Assembly (NCBI RefSeq): GCF_008933155.1
Contig: NZ_WBVP01000013.1
Location: forward strand, 45,538-109,537
Reading direction: 5' to 3'
Length of the DNA stretch: 64,000 nucleotides
From: Aliivibrio finisterrensis
GTDB taxonomy: Bacteria; Pseudomonadota; Gammaproteobacteria; Enterobacterales; Vibrionaceae
Positions 1 through 11,013 of this stretch are shown one piece after another. The notes below the pieces were generated by a model. That model searched no databases. It was not told the origin of the DNA and saw nothing but the letters and a program-made list of their open reading frames with translations. A program made the translations under genes and the position numbers. Numbering within the stretch: the first letter of the stretch is position 1; every line of letters begins with the position of its first letter.

Positions 1-1222
<1,222 letters not shown>

Positions 1223-1234
1223 TCAAAGGGCCTC

Positions 1235-1492
1235 TTAGAATAAGCTATTTAATTTTTTATCTCGTGCCCACTCTTCCGGAGTAAACGCTTTTATTGATAG
1301 AGCGTGAATGGTATTTGTTGAGATGTGTTCCATCAAAGGTCCGTAGATGGTTTGTTGTTTTTTAACTCGGCTCATTCCATTGAACGATTCATCCACAGCA
1401 ATAACTTCAAAATGGCTTCCTTCACCTTTAACGTGAATCTCTTGAAGTTGAAGTGCTGCGTCTAATAATTCTTTAATCTCGGCGCTTTCCAT
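1235..1492 (-). CDS. ibaG: BolA-family protein IbaG
   Basis: Small BolA-family protein of 85 residues. The block around [17 protein letters not shown] and the C-terminal [14 protein letters not shown] are characteristic of IbaG (YrbA). Family members bind [2Fe-2S] clusters together with monothiol glutaredoxins and have been linked to acid stress and envelope maintenance. The start codon overlaps the mlaB stop (TAATG), so translation is probably coupled. Its place between mlaB and murA is conserved in gamma-proteobacteria. Confidence 0.93.
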   Translation of the reverse strand: MESAEIKELLDAALQLQEIHVKGEGSHFEVIAVDESFNGMSRVKKQQTIYGPLMEHISTNTIHALSIKAFTPEEWARDKKLNSLF

Positions 1493-1812
1493 TACTCTAC
1501 CTTTTGCGTTATTAAGTGATCAGCAAACAATGATTCCACATTACTTAATTGAATTAATGTAATGAGCTGATCAGGGACGAAAGCTAGCATTATATGACAG
1601 TTTTGATTTTTTGCATGCTCTATTAGGTGTAAAAGTAATACTACCCCTGCTGAGTCAATGCGATTAACGTGACCTAAGTCTACCTTTACTTGTGTTGATT
1701 TAGGTTTCCATTCTGTCAATTCTTTCCAAATATTCGGCACAGTCTCACGATCAAGGGCTCCATTTAGATGAATTTCATCTATTTTCGTCTCACATAAGTC
1801 CATCATTAGCAT
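1492..1812 (-). CDS. mlaB: MlaB, STAS-domain subunit of the phospholipid ABC transporter
   Basis: Cytoplasmic STAS-domain protein of 106 residues that binds and stabilises the MlaF ATPase in the MlaFEDB inner-membrane complex. The STAS signature is visible as [19 protein letters not shown] around residues 49-67. Methionines at residues 1, 3 and 4 are possible starts. I keep the first because its ATG overlaps the mlaC stop (TAATG), the arrangement used across this operon. Sequence conservation within STAS domains is low, so the call rests partly on operon position. Confidence 0.92.
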   Translation of the reverse strand: MLMMDLCETKIDEIHLNGALDRETVPNIWKELTEWKPKSTQVKVDLGHVNRIDSAGVVLLLHLIEHAKNQNCHIMLAFVPDQLITLIQLSNVESLFADHLITQKVE

Positions 1813-2453
1813 TATTTACTGCCTTCTAGGCGAATAGGTTGCTGCGCTAAAGAAGCCAATTCTTTACTTACTGAGCTAATGCCTTCTTTGCGAATTTTAC
1901 CATTCCACTCTGACTGTTTGGTGGATAAAAGACTGACGCCTTCGGCAACCATATCAAATGCCTGCCACTCTCCCGTTTTCTTATTCTTACGCAGTTTAAA
2001 ATCCACTTTTACCGTTGGGCGAGCAGAATCTAAAATATCAACACGAACGCTGATAATTCTTTTACCCTCAGGTATTTTTTTCGCTTTTTCTAATACAATT
2101 TGTTGGTTTGTATATAGCGTTAATACTTGAGCATAAGATGACACTAAATAATCACGAAACGCAGTAACAAACTCAGCACGTTCTTCTGGTGAGGTTTTCT
2201 TTAAATGAGTGCCTAATAACTTATAAGCGGCATATCTCACATTGACGTATGGCATTAACTCTTCATCAACCACCGTTTTTAATACGTTAGGATCAGACTG
2301 AATCGCAGCTTGCTCTGCTTTCAAGCGTGCAAACGTCATTTCAGATACCTGAGCCATCATTTCGTATGGTTTTGTTTTATCGATATCTTGAGCCTGAACT
2401 GTACCTGTAAATAAACTTACTATAAGGGCAAATAGGCTAATCCACTGTTTCAT
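1812..2453 (-). CDS. mlaC: MlaC, periplasmic phospholipid-binding protein
   Basis: Soluble periplasmic carrier that shuttles phospholipids between the outer-membrane MlaA-porin complex and the inner-membrane MlaFEDB complex. The 213-residue protein begins with a signal peptide (MKQWISLFALIVSLFTGTVQA) with a plausible cleavage before QDIDK. The rest is the Tol-Tol-Ttg2 family fold, with the typical FVTAFRDYLVSSYAQVLTLY stretch near residues 97-116. The start overlaps the mlaD stop (TAATG). Confidence 0.95.
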   Translation of the reverse strand: MKQWISLFALIVSLFTGTVQAQDIDKTKPYEMMAQVSEMTFARLKAEQAAIQSDPNVLKTVVDEELMPYVNVRYAAYKLLGTHLKKTSPEERAEFVTAFRDYLVSSYAQVLTLYTNQQIVLEKAKKIPEGKRIISVRVDILDSARPTVKVDFKLRKNKKTGEWQAFDMVAEGVSLLSTKQSEWNGKIRKEGISSVSKELASLAQQPIRLEGSK

Positions 2454-2947
2454 TACTCATTCTCACTTTTCTCTGACGAATCACCACCAATGCTATACAG
2501 CACTTGGCCTATCATATCTTCTAGAACTAAAGCCGATTTAGTGTCTTCTATATAATCACCGTCTCCAAGCATATCAATGTCTTCATCAATAAAGCCAGGT
2601 ACTATGCCTATGTATTGTTCACCAATTAATCCTGAGGTTAAAATTTGTGCCGCAGAGGTTTCAGGAAAAGAACCAAATTGTTTATCGATCTCCATGCTTA
2701 CTATTGGTAAATAACTTTCAGTATCTAGCGTGATGCCTTCTACACGCCCAACCACAACACCACCAACTTTTATAGGCGAGCGTGACTTTAAACTGCCAAT
2801 ATTATCGAACTGAGCATTTAGCGTATAATACTCACCACTGCCACCACTTCGAACATCCGCAACTTTAAGTAATAGCATGAGTAACGCTGCCATTCCGGCT
2901 AATACAAAAAGGCCAACAAAAAATTCTACTTTACGTGTCTGTTGCAT
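2453..2947 (-). CDS. mlaD: MlaD, MCE-domain inner-membrane phospholipid transport protein
   Basis: MlaD is anchored in the inner membrane by one N-terminal helix (about residues 8-27) and forms a periplasmic hexameric ring that passes phospholipids between MlaC and MlaE. The MCE domain follows from about residue 40, with SPIKVGGVVVGRVEGI and the LTSGLIGEQYIGIVPG motif. Length (164 residues) is close to E. coli MlaD. It lies 2 bp after mlaE in the same operon. Confidence 0.95.
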   Translation of the reverse strand: MQQTRKVEFFVGLFVLAGMAALLMLLLKVADVRSGGSGEYYTLNAQFDNIGSLKSRSPIKVGGVVVGRVEGITLDTESYLPIVSMEIDKQFGSFPETSAAQILTSGLIGEQYIGIVPGFIDEDIDMLGDGDYIEDTKSALVLEDMIGQVLYSIGGDSSEKSENE

Positions 2948-2949
2948 AA

Positions 2950-3744
2950 TTAATTCCCAAACATCAGTGCTGTCAGCACAAAATCAATTCCTAATACCGC
3001 CAGTGACGAATGCACTACCGTTCGTGTTGTTGCCAGCGAAATACCCTCAGACGTTGGCGTCGCATCATAACCATTAAATAAGGCAATCCACGTAACTATA
3101 AACGCAAACACCACACACTTAATTAAACTGTTTACGATGTCATAACGCACATCAACTGATGACTGCATTAATGACCAAAAGCTACCATAATCAATCCCTT
3201 TCCATTCAACACCGACAATTTGACCGCCCCATATTCCTACCGCCATAAAGATCATTGCAAGTAATGGCATTGAGATAATTCCAGCCCATAATCTCGGTGC
3301 AATAACACGGCGTAGAGGATCAATCGCCATCATTTCCATACTTGAGAGTTGCTCGGTGGTTTTCATTAACCCAATTTCTGCGGTTAAAGCAGAGCCAGCG
3401 CGCCCTGCAAATAATAATGCCGTAACCACAGGCCCTAGCTCTCTTAATAGTGATAAAGAGACAAGCTGTCCCAAGCTAGTCTCAGCACCGTAATCAACCA
3501 AGATAATGTAGCCTTGTAAACTGATAACCATTCCGATAAATAAGCCAGAGACGACAATAATAACTAAAGAGCGAACCCCAACTGAATACAGCTGCGTTAA
3601 TAGCAATGGAAACATTTTGAGGGGTTGAGGTTTTGAAATCAAAGCGCCTAATAACATGAACGTCGCACGCCCAAATGCTTCACAAACCGATAAAGAACGC
3701 TTACCAAGTTGCTCGATAGATGCGATAAGAGAAAAGTTACTCAT
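2950..3744 (-). CDS. mlaE: MlaE, permease of the phospholipid ABC transporter
   Basis: Integral membrane permease of the MlaFEDB complex. The multi-pass protein carries conserved blocks [26 protein letters not shown] split across residues about 100-125 and [16 protein letters not shown] at the C-terminus. I start at [14 protein letters not shown] (3744), giving 264 residues, close to the 260 of E. coli. An in-frame ATG at 3762 would add six residues with no family counterpart. This start lies inside the mlaF 3' end (8-nt overlap), with a GAGGTG sequence about 11 nt upstream. Confidence 0.95.
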   Translation of the reverse strand: MSNFSLIASIEQLGKRSLSVCEAFGRATFMLLGALISKPQPLKMFPLLLTQLYSVGVRSLVIIVVSGLFIGMVISLQGYIILVDYGAETSLGQLVSLSLLRELGPVVTALLFAGRAGSALTAEIGLMKTTEQLSSMEMMAIDPLRRVIAPRLWAGIISMPLLAMIFMAVGIWGGQIVGVEWKGIDYGSFWSLMQSSVDVRYDIVNSLIKCVVFAFIVTWIALFNGYDATPTSEGISLATTRTVVHSSLAVLGIDFVLTALMFGN

Positions 3745-4558
3745 GAGAAAATAACACCTCATTTAATGGTTTGGCTGGGAATCGAAAAGGAACAGGGCCA
3801 TCAGATCGTCCATCCAAAAACTGCCGTACTTGAGGGTCTGGGTTCTCTTCTAATTCTTTTGGCGAGCCTTGAGCGATGACTTTTCCATTTGCTAATAAAT
3901 AAACATAATCCGCAATACTCATGACTTCTGGTACATCATGAGAGACCACCACTGATGTCAAACCTAATGCATCATTTAAATTACGGATCAAATCAACCAA
4001 GACCCCCATGGTTATAGGATCTTGGCCAACAAAAGGTTCGTCATACATAATTAAATCAGGATCTAATGCAATCGCGCGAGCTAATGCTGCACGACGGGCC
4101 ATACCACCCGATAACTCACTCGGCATTAAATCAGAAGCACCGCGCAACCCTACAGCTTCGAGCTTTAATAGCACTAAAGTACGTATAAGCTTTTCTGGTA
4201 ATCGAGTGTGCTCTCGTAATGGAAAAGCGACGTTATCAAACACACTCATATCAGTAAAAAGTGCCCCTGATTGAAATAGCATCCCCATTTTTTTTCGAGC
4301 TAAGTAAAGCGCCTTTCTGCCTAGTTTAGGAATATTCCACTCTTCAAAATGAATATCTCCAGACTCAGGTAAAATCTGCCCACCAATCAATCGTAATAGT
4401 GTCGTTTTACCTATCCCTGACGGCCCCATAATGGCGGTGATTTTTCCTTTTGGGACAGACAAACTAATGCCATCAAAAATCACTCGCTCACTACGTTTAA
4501 AAGTGAGGTTTTCTACTTTTATTAAGGTTGTTTCGTTATCCATATCAATATAATTCAT
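3737..4558 (-). CDS. mlaF: MlaF, ATPase of the phospholipid ABC transporter
   Basis: Cytoplasmic ATPase that drives MlaFEDB. It has Walker [10 protein letters not shown], the signature [14 protein letters not shown], Walker [14 protein letters not shown] and the switch histidine in VVSHDVPEV. The MlaF-typical C-terminal extension ([19 protein letters not shown]) is present. MNYID at 4558 and MDNETTL at 4543 are both possible starts. A weak GAAAG precedes the first and nothing clear precedes the second, so the start is uncertain by five residues. First gene of the minus-strand operon, divergent from yrbG. Confidence 0.95.
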   Translation of the reverse strand: MNYIDMDNETTLIKVENLTFKRSERVIFDGISLSVPKGKITAIMGPSGIGKTTLLRLIGGQILPESGDIHFEEWNIPKLGRKALYLARKKMGMLFQSGALFTDMSVFDNVAFPLREHTRLPEKLIRTLVLLKLEAVGLRGASDLMPSELSGGMARRAALARAIALDPDLIMYDEPFVGQDPITMGVLVDLIRNLNDALGLTSVVVSHDVPEVMSIADYVYLLANGKVIAQGSPKELEENPDPQVRQFLDGRSDGPVPFRFPAKPLNEVLFSHE

Positions 4559-4742
4559 TTAAAATCACTTTCTAACAACACCTGCATAAGTATACGTTAA
4601 GTTACCGATTCTATTTCTTTTTTCAACATTCTTGCGAGAATCCCTAAGTAAAGGTGTCCTTTTCTCTTTCCTTTTTGTCAGATAAGCGTCAAAATTGTTC
4701 CCCTCAACTATAAAATATCTTCTAAAAAAGGAAATTAACACA

Positions 4743-5711
4743 ATGACAGAGCTGCTCATGCCAACTCTACTTCTTATTGTCGGCCTCTCTCTGCTCGTTT
4801 GGGGCGCTGATAAACTGGTATTTGGTTCTGCTGCATTAGCGAAAAACTACGGTATCTCTCCTCTTGTGATTGGTATGACTATCTTGGCTATGGGCTCATC
4901 CGCACCAGAAATGATGGTATCAGCCGCAGCGGCATTAGATGGTAAAACAGATACTGCAGTAGGTAATGTAATAGGTTCTAACATTGCGAACATTGCGTTA
5001 ATTTTAGGTATTACTGCATTAATTAAACCGCTTGCGATTAGTTCTGGCATTATCCGCCGAGAATTACCTCTCATGCTGATTGTAACCTTGCTTGCTGGGG
5101 CTATCATGTATAACAACTACCTTGGCTTTTACGAAGGTGTGTTACTGATTGCGCTTTTTGCTGTTTTCATTATCGCAATGCTCTATATCAGTAAAAGCGA
5201 ACAGCAAAATGGGGATATCCTCCTCGAAGAGCAAGAGTCTGAAATTCCTGAAGGCGTAGATAATAAAATTGCCTTATTTTGGGTTGTCGTTGGGCTTATT
5301 TTGCTACCCGTTGGTGCAAACATGCTGATTGATAATGCCGTTGTTATTGCTAAATTCTTTGGCATGAGTGATCTAGTGATCGGCTTGACGATTATTGCAT
5401 TAGGCACAAGCCTTCCTGAACTGGCTGCGTCTGTCGCGGGTGTATTAAAAGGTGAAGATGACATGGCCGCAGGTAATATTATCGGCTCAAACGTCTTCAA
5501 TATTCTTGCGGTTATGGGGCTACCAGCACTTATCAACCCATCAGCAATTAGCCCTGATTTAATGAGTCGTGATTTTTATGTCATGATGGGCGTTTCTGTT
5601 TTATTGCTATTTATGGCATTAGGTAAGAGTCGTAGTATTAACCGAATTGAAGGCGGTGTGTTAGTGACATGCTTCTTGGTATATCAAGGTTACCTTTTTT
5701 ACACGATATAA
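4743..5711 (+). CDS. yrbG: YrbG, CaCA-family calcium/sodium:proton antiporter
   Basis: Inner-membrane cation exchanger of 322 residues. The two alpha repeats that form the ion-binding site are visible: GMTILAMGSSAPEMMVS in the first half and GLTIIALGTSLPELAASV in the second, each followed by a GNxIGSN motif (GNVIGSNIANI, GNIIGSNVFNI). The start MTELLMPTLLL at 4743 has an AAGGA sequence just upstream. An upstream in-frame ATG at 4695 would add a charged, family-unlike extension. Physiological substrate is not certain: the family includes Ca2+/cation exchangers, and E. coli YrbG is not essential. It is divergent from mlaF and separated from kdsD by 199 bp. Confidence 0.93.
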   Translation: MTELLMPTLLLIVGLSLLVWGADKLVFGSAALAKNYGISPLVIGMTILAMGSSAPEMMVSAAAALDGKTDTAVGNVIGSNIANIALILGITALIKPLAISSGIIRRELPLMLIVTLLAGAIMYNNYLGFYEGVLLIALFAVFIIAMLYISKSEQQNGDILLEEQESEIPEGVDNKIALFWVVVGLILLPVGANMLIDNAVVIAKFFGMSDLVIGLTIIALGTSLPELAASVAGVLKGEDDMAAGNIIGSNVFNILAVMGLPALINPSAISPDLMSRDFYVMMGVSVLLLFMALGKSRSINRIEGGVLVTCFLVYQGYLFYTI

Positions 5712-5819
5712 GCGTACTCTCATTTAAAAAATATAGGGTTGTGAATTAGTAAAAACACGTTATTAATTAACAACCCATACACATTTCATTTATTCATCCT
5801 CATAACCATCCCCACTAGC

Positions 5820-5847
5820 TTGAACTACCTCTGGTATATGGCATAAT
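5820..5847 (+). promoter_or_regulatory. Candidate sigma-70 promoter for kdsD
   Basis: TTGAAC at 5820-5825 and CATAAT at 5842-5847 are separated by 16 bp, 64 bp before the kdsD ATG. The -10 matches 5 of 6 consensus bases and the -35 matches 4 of 6. Assigned by eye only. Confidence 0.35.
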
Positions 5848-5910
5848 AATTGTATACGCTACTCATCCAAATCATACATCTGTTATAACCAAAATAAAGG
5901 TGGTACTCCG

Positions 5911-6885
5911 ATGGCAACTCAGTTTGATTTCTGCACCGCAGGAAAAAATGTACTTCAAATTGAAATAGATGCACTCACTCAACTGAACAACTACATTAAT
6001 AATGATTTTGCTAAAGCATGCCAATTAATGTTGGAATGTAAGCGTAAAGTAGTTGTAATGGGCATGGGGAAATCGGGCCACATTGGTAATAAAATTGCAG
6101 CAACATTAGCAAGTACAGGCACCTCCTCTTTCTTTGTGCACCCAGGTGAAGCCAGCCATGGAGACTTGGGGATGATAGAAAAAGGCGATGTAGTAATTGC
6201 CATTTCAAATTCAGGTGAAGCGGGTGAAATTTTAGCGCTATTACCGGTTATTAAACGCCTTGGTATTACATTAATCACCATGACAGGTAACCCTGATTCA
6301 AGCATGGCAAAAGTAGCCGATGTAAACTTACAGATTACCGTACCTCAAGAAGCATGTCCTTTAGGGTTAGCACCAACGTCAAGCACCACAGCAACTCTTG
6401 CTATGGGTGATGCTTTTGCTGTCGCTCTGCTGCAAGCAAGAGGATTTACTGCGGATGATTTTGCCTTATCTCACCCTGGTGGGGCACTTGGCCGTAAATT
6501 ACTGCTATTATTGTCTGATATCATGCACAAAGATGATGAGCTGCCAATGGTAACCAAAGACGCTCTAATTAAAACAGCACTGCTTGAAGTGTCTGAAAAA
6601 GGATTAGGGATGACAGCCATTGTTGATAACGAACAAAAAGTCATTGGTATTTTTACTGATGGTGATTTACGTCGTTTATTGGATAATCGAGTTGATATTC
6701 ACACCCAAACAATTGGTGAGGTGATGACACACTCTCCAGCCGTTGCAAATCCAAACCTGCTGGCAGTTGAAGGCCTCAACTTAATGCAAGATAAGAAAAT
6801 TAATGGCCTACTGTTATGCGATGAAAACCATCGTTTAGTCGGAGCACTTAATATGCACGATTTACTAAAAGCGGGGGTAATGTAA
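5911..6885 (+). CDS. kdsD: Arabinose-5-phosphate isomerase KdsD
   Basis: Converts ribulose-5-phosphate to arabinose-5-phosphate, the first step of Kdo synthesis for LPS. The 324-residue protein has an N-terminal SIS sugar-isomerase domain (about residues 35-180), with GMGKSGHIGNKIAATLASTG and HPGEASHGDLGM, and two C-terminal CBS domains (about 205-324). CPLGLAPTSSTT is the family signature. The start follows AAAGGTGGT. Its stop overlaps the kdsC start, and the product feeds the Kdo pathway completed in part by KdsC next door. Confidence 0.96.
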   Translation: MATQFDFCTAGKNVLQIEIDALTQLNNYINNDFAKACQLMLECKRKVVVMGMGKSGHIGNKIAATLASTGTSSFFVHPGEASHGDLGMIEKGDVVIAISNSGEAGEILALLPVIKRLGITLITMTGNPDSSMAKVADVNLQITVPQEACPLGLAPTSSTTATLAMGDAFAVALLQARGFTADDFALSHPGGALGRKLLLLLSDIMHKDDELPMVTKDALIKTALLEVSEKGLGMTAIVDNEQKVIGIFTDGDLRRLLDNRVDIHTQTIGEVMTHSPAVANPNLLAVEGLNLMQDKKINGLLLCDENHRLVGALNMHDLLKAGVM

Positions 6886-7445
6886 TGTCGACTAAGTTCA
6901 TTTCAACACTCTACGGTAATGTCGACGAAACCGTGTTTAATATTGCAAAAGACATTAAATTACTTATCTGCGATGTGGATGGCGTTTTTTCTGACGGCCT
7001 AGTTTATATGGGTAATGATGGTGAAGAGTTAAAGACCTTCCATACTCGCGATGGCTACGGTGTTAAATCATTAATGTCTGCGGGCGTAGAAATCGCCATC
7101 ATCACAGGACGCAATTCTAAAATTGTAGAAAACCGTATGACGGCCCTTGGTATTAAACTAATTTATCAAGGACAAGATAATAAACTGCAAGCCTATCAAG
7201 ATATTTTAACTAAACTCAATGTCGCGCCTGAGCATACTGGGTATATTGGTGATGATCTTATTGACTGGCCAGTAATGGAAAAGGTCGCGTTAAAAGTTTG
7301 CGTCTCTGATGGGCATCCACTACTCGTACAACGTGCAAATTATGTGACCACCATTAAGGGAGGCCATGGTGCAGTTCGCGAAGTCAGTGATCTTATCCTA
7401 GAAGCCAAAGGCGAACTTGAGCAACATAAAGGTTTAAGCATATGA
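6885..7445 (+). CDS. kdsC: 3-deoxy-D-manno-octulosonate 8-phosphate phosphatase KdsC
   Basis: HAD-superfamily phosphatase that removes phosphate from Kdo-8-phosphate to give Kdo. The nucleophile motif CDVDGVFSDG places the catalytic Asp residues at 30 and 32. HTRDGYG and IITGRNS supply later HAD motifs, and GDDLIDWPVM the metal-binding Asp pair. The 186-residue length is typical. It begins one base inside the kdsD stop and ends overlapping the lptC start by 4 bp, so kdsD-kdsC-lptCAB is one transcription unit. Confidence 0.96.
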   Translation: MSTKFISTLYGNVDETVFNIAKDIKLLICDVDGVFSDGLVYMGNDGEELKTFHTRDGYGVKSLMSAGVEIAIITGRNSKIVENRMTALGIKLIYQGQDNKLQAYQDILTKLNVAPEHTGYIGDDLIDWPVMEKVALKVCVSDGHPLLVQRANYVTTIKGGHGAVREVSDLILEAKGELEQHKGLSI

Positions 7446-8005
7446 CCTTGAAACACTTTTTCATGGCAATATTATTGATGATCTCCAGCTGGTCAGGGTA
7501 TTACTTGTATTACGAATACGCTCAAAATAATCAGCAAATAGCGCCAGATCAACAAGTTCCTGTCTTTACAGGCAGAGACATTAGCAATAATAACTATGAC
7601 GAAAGTGGTGTTCGTAATTACCAAATCGATGCAAAAGCCTTGGAGCGTTTTGCTAAAACTGGTGAAACTAATTTTACAACCCCGCACCTTTTTGTTTTTA
7701 AAGATGGCGAATTAAAAGAGTGGGAAGTAATTTCTGATATTGGTGTCCTAAATAAAAAACATGAGCTCTATTTAAGCGGTAATGTCATTGTGAAAAATTT
7801 ACTGCCTGGCGCAGCATTTGACACAATGACAACCGATAGCATAACAATAGAACTTTCCACCAAGGATTTTTCGACAGAAGATGTCGTTAACTTAGTTGGC
7901 CCAACGTTTGAAACAACAGGCGTAGGTATGAAAGGTAACTTTACTAGCCAACAAACGACCCTATTAAAAAATGTACAAGGTATCTATGAAGCTTTCACAC
8001 GTTAG
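7442..8005 (+). CDS. lptC: LPS export protein LptC
   Basis: Bitopic inner-membrane protein that receives LPS from LptB2FG and passes it to LptA. The N-terminal helix covers about residues 5-25 (FFMAILLMISSWSGYYLYY). The periplasmic remainder is a beta-jellyroll of the LptC family, with the typical LSGNVIVKNLL segment near residues 115-125. 187 residues, as in relatives. Its 5' end overlaps kdsC and its 3' end overlaps lptA by 20 bp. Confidence 0.94.
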   Translation: MTLKHFFMAILLMISSWSGYYLYYEYAQNNQQIAPDQQVPVFTGRDISNNNYDESGVRNYQIDAKALERFAKTGETNFTTPHLFVFKDGELKEWEVISDIGVLNKKHELYLSGNVIVKNLLPGAAFDTMTTDSITIELSTKDFSTEDVVNLVGPTFETTGVGMKGNFTSQQTTLLKNVQGIYEAFTR

Positions 8006-8483
8006 TCTACTTGCTGGCTTATTGTTAAGCTCTCCAAGCTGGGCATTAAGCAGCGACACAGAGCAACCAATTCACATTAATTCAAATTCACAAGACTTTG
8101 ATATGCAAAGTAATCAAGTGACATTTATTGGTGATGTAACCTTAAAGCAAGGCAGTATTGAAATTTTTGCTGATAAACTTATCGTTATCCGCCCTCAAGG
8201 ACAAGAAGGTCGTGAAATATTAGAAGCTTATGGTAAACCCGCTCGTTTTAGTCAGCTAACAGATGACGGTAAAACCTTAAGAGGTAAAGCTGATAAATTG
8301 CGTTATGAATTAGAAAAAGAATTTCTAAAAATGACGAATAACGCTGAATTAACTCAAGACGACAGCATCATTAAAGGTAAAGTAATTACCTATAATATGA
8401 AGACTCAAAAATTAATTGCTGATGGTGGTAAAAATGAACGAGTTACTACCATACTTCAGCCTAGCCAATTGAATAAAAAATAA
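7986..8483 (+). CDS. lptA: Periplasmic LPS-bridge protein LptA
   Basis: LptA multimerises into the periplasmic bridge that carries LPS to the outer membrane. I start at [13 protein letters not shown] (7986), which gives a clean signal peptide with a likely cut after SWA (residue 20). An upstream ATG at 7971 would only add five residues before it. The mature part shows the OstA-family repeats ([40 protein letters not shown]). 165 residues. It overlaps the lptC end and is followed 2 bp later by lptB. Confidence 0.94.
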   Translation: MKLSHVSLLAGLLLSSPSWALSSDTEQPIHINSNSQDFDMQSNQVTFIGDVTLKQGSIEIFADKLIVIRPQGQEGREILEAYGKPARFSQLTDDGKTLRGKADKLRYELEKEFLKMTNNAELTQDDSIIKGKVITYNMKTQKLIADGGKNERVTTILQPSQLNKK

Positions 8484-8485
8484 TT

Positions 8486-9211
8486 ATGGCCATTTTAGAA
8501 GCAAAAAACCTCGCAAAAACATACGGCAGCCGTAAAGTGGTTACCGATGTGAGCTTGACGGTTGAATCAGGAAAGATTGTGGGTTTACTTGGACCAAATG
8601 GCGCAGGTAAAACGACCTCTTTCTATATGATCGTAGGTCTTGTCTCTCGTGATGAAGGCTCTATCACTATCGATGGTGTTGATATTTCATTACAGCCAAT
8701 GCATAACAGATCAAAAATGGGCATAGGTTACCTACCTCAAGAAGCCTCTATTTTTAGAAAACTGTCTGTTTTTGATAATATTATGGCTGTTCTGCAAACC
8801 CGTAAAGATTTATCAAAAGCAGAGCGCTTAGATAAGCTTGAAGAGCTATTAGATGAGTTCAACATTCAGCATATTCGTAACAGTAATGGTATGGCGCTTT
8901 CAGGTGGTGAACGTCGTCGAGTTGAAATTGCGCGCGCACTAGCTGCAAATCCAAAGTTCATTCTACTTGATGAACCTTTTGCTGGTGTCGATCCTATTTC
9001 TGTAATTGATATCAAAAAAATCATTCAACATTTACGAGATCGCGGTTTAGGAGTGTTAATTACAGACCATAACGTTCGTGAAACACTTGATGTATGTGAG
9101 CACGCTTATATCGTAAGCCAAGGCCACATGATTGCCAATGGGACTCCTGACCATGTATTAAATGATGAACACGTTAAACGCGTTTATCTTGGTGATCAGT
9201 TTAAGTTGTAA
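8486..9211 (+). CDS. lptB: LPS export ABC transporter ATPase LptB
   Basis: Cytoplasmic ATPase of the LptB2FG extractor that pulls LPS out of the inner membrane. Walker A GPNGAGKT spans residues 36-43. Other motifs are [14 protein letters not shown] (Q-loop region), [15 protein letters not shown] (signature), [13 protein letters not shown] (Walker B) and ITDHNVRET (switch His). 241 residues, family-typical. No lptF/lptG is nearby, as in other gamma-proteobacteria. It precedes rpoN by 24 bp. Confidence 0.97.
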   Translation: MAILEAKNLAKTYGSRKVVTDVSLTVESGKIVGLLGPNGAGKTTSFYMIVGLVSRDEGSITIDGVDISLQPMHNRSKMGIGYLPQEASIFRKLSVFDNIMAVLQTRKDLSKAERLDKLEELLDEFNIQHIRNSNGMALSGGERRRVEIARALAANPKFILLDEPFAGVDPISVIDIKKIIQHLRDRGLGVLITDHNVRETLDVCEHAYIVSQGHMIANGTPDHVLNDEHVKRVYLGDQFKL

Positions 9212-9235
9212 TTTATATAAAGGTATCACTATATA

Positions 9236-10705
9236 ATGAAAGCATCTCTTCAGTTAAAAATGGGCCAACAACTTGCTATGACGCCTCAGTTACAGCAAGC
9301 AATACGATTATTACAATTGTCGACCCTTGACCTACAGCAAGAGATTCAAGAAGCTCTCGACTCTAATCCTCTCCTTGATGTTGAAGAAGAGCAATTAAGT
9401 ACGCCTGAAAGTTTATTATCTCCAGAGCCAACGCCTGAAAAAGAAACTGCAAGTGCAGAACAAGAAGATCCTATTACTGACAGTAGCGATGTTATTGAAA
9501 GCAATAATATTTCAGAAGAGCTTGAAATGGATGCGAGCTGGGATGATGTATATAGCGCTAACAGTGGCAGTACAGGGTTAGCTATTGATGATGATACGCC
9601 ATTATATCAGGGTGAAACGACTGAAAGCCTGCAAGACTATTTAATGTGGCAGGCGGATTTGACCCCTTTCAGTGATATTGACCGTACTATTGCAACCACC
9701 ATTATTGAATCATTAGATGACTATGGTTATTTAACCATCAGTCTTGATGACGTATTAGAAAGCCTTGGTAATGATGATGTTGAAATGGATGAGGTTGAGG
9801 TCGTATTAAAACGCATTCAACAATTTGATCCATTAGGCGTAGCTTCACGCGATCTTGCTGAATGCTTAATGTTACAACTTGCCACTTATCCAGCGGATAC
9901 ACCTTGGCTTCAAGAAACAAGATTGATCTTAACCAATTACATTAATCTATTAGGCAATCGTGACTACCGACAATTAGCAAAAGAGACTAAGCTTAAAGAG
10001 ACTGACTTAAAACAAGTCATGATGCTAATTCATGAACTTGATCCTAGGCCTGGAAATCGAGTTATTGATACTGACACAGAATACGTTATTCCTGACGTTT
10101 CAGTCTTTAAACATAATGGCAAATGGGTTGTGACGATTAACCCAGACAGCATACCTCGCCTAAAAGTAAATGCAGAATATGCCGCATTAGGTAAAGGATT
10201 AGGTAACAGTCCTGACGGACAATTCATTCGAACCAATTTGCAAGAGGCAAAGTGGTTAATTAAAAGCTTAGAGAGCAGAAACGAGACGCTGCTCAAAGTT
10301 GCGCGTTGTATAGTTGAACATCAACAAGATTTCTTCGAATATGGTGAAGAAGCGATGAAGCCAATGGTACTCAATGACATCGCTTTAGACGTTGAAATGC
10401 ACGAATCAACGATATCTCGTGTAACAACACAAAAATTCATGCATACCCCTCGTGGTATTTTTGAATTAAAATATTTCTTCTCTAGTCATGTTAGTACGGA
10501 TAATGGGGGTGAGTGTTCATCTACCGCTATTCGAGCACTAGTGAAAAAGTTGGTCGCGGCTGAGAATCAAGCCAAACCGTTAAGTGACAGTAAAATCGCA
10601 ACCTTATTAGCTGAACAAGGTATCCAAGTAGCACGACGCACCATAGCTAAATATCGTGAATCACTAGGTATTGCCCCATCGAATCAGCGTAAGCGTTTAC
10701 TTTAA
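9236..10705 (+). CDS. rpoN: RNA polymerase sigma-54 factor RpoN
   Basis: Alternative sigma factor that needs AAA+ activators; in vibrios it is known to control flagella, nitrogen use and other functions. The glutamine/leucine-rich activator-interacting region I covers residues 1-56 ([20 protein letters not shown]). An acidic region follows to about residue 115, then the core-binding domain. The RpoN box [10 protein letters not shown] that reads the -24 element lies at residues 466-475, just before the C-terminus. 489 residues. Classic neighbours lptB upstream and hpf-ptsN-rapZ-ptsO downstream. Confidence 0.98.
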   Translation: MKASLQLKMGQQLAMTPQLQQAIRLLQLSTLDLQQEIQEALDSNPLLDVEEEQLSTPESLLSPEPTPEKETASAEQEDPITDSSDVIESNNISEELEMDASWDDVYSANSGSTGLAIDDDTPLYQGETTESLQDYLMWQADLTPFSDIDRTIATTIIESLDDYGYLTISLDDVLESLGNDDVEMDEVEVVLKRIQQFDPLGVASRDLAECLMLQLATYPADTPWLQETRLILTNYINLLGNRDYRQLAKETKLKETDLKQVMMLIHELDPRPGNRVIDTDTEYVIPDVSVFKHNGKWVVTINPDSIPRLKVNAEYAALGKGLGNSPDGQFIRTNLQEAKWLIKSLESRNETLLKVARCIVEHQQDFFEYGEEAMKPMVLNDIALDVEMHESTISRVTTQKFMHTPRGIFELKYFFSSHVSTDNGGECSSTAIRALVKKLVAAENQAKPLSDSKIATLLAEQGIQVARRTIAKYRESLGIAPSNQRKRLL

Positions 10706-10724
10706 TTAACAGAAAGGAAGTGTT

Positions 10725-11012
10725 ATGCAAATAAACATCACAGGTCAAAACGTCGAACTAACCGATAGCCTTCGTGAGTATGTCGATACCAAATTCCAAA
10801 AACTCGAACGCTTTTTTGAACACATTAACCATGCCCATGTTGTACTAAAATTAGAAAAAGTACTGCATGTAGCTGAAGCAACACTTCATGTAAATCAAGG
10901 TGACATACACGCCCATTCTGACGCAGAAGATATGTATGCCGCTATTGATGGTTTGGTGGACAAACTCGTTCGCCAGCTCAATAAACATAAAGAAAAACTA
11001 AGTAGTCATTAA
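10725..11012 (+). CDS. hpf: Ribosome hibernation promoting factor HPF (short form)
   Basis: 95-residue short HPF that binds the 30S subunit in stationary phase and helps form inactive 100S ribosomes. The MQINITGQNVELTDSLREYV start and the HADAEDMYAAID-like segment (HSDAEDMYAAIDGLVDKLVRQL) are diagnostic. AGAAAGGAAG precedes the ATG. There is no C-terminal dimerisation domain, so it is not the long form. It is one base from ptsN. Confidence 0.95.
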   Translation: MQINITGQNVELTDSLREYVDTKFQKLERFFEHINHAHVVLKLEKVLHVAEATLHVNQGDIHAHSDAEDMYAAIDGLVDKLVRQLNKHKEKLSSH

Positions 11013-11013
11013 C

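Noticed and set aside
4565..4759. 64-residue minus-strand open frame between mlaF and yrbG
   Set aside because: Overlaps the yrbG leader and start, has a very basic low-complexity composition and no ribosome site or recognisable family. It probably reflects the promoter region.
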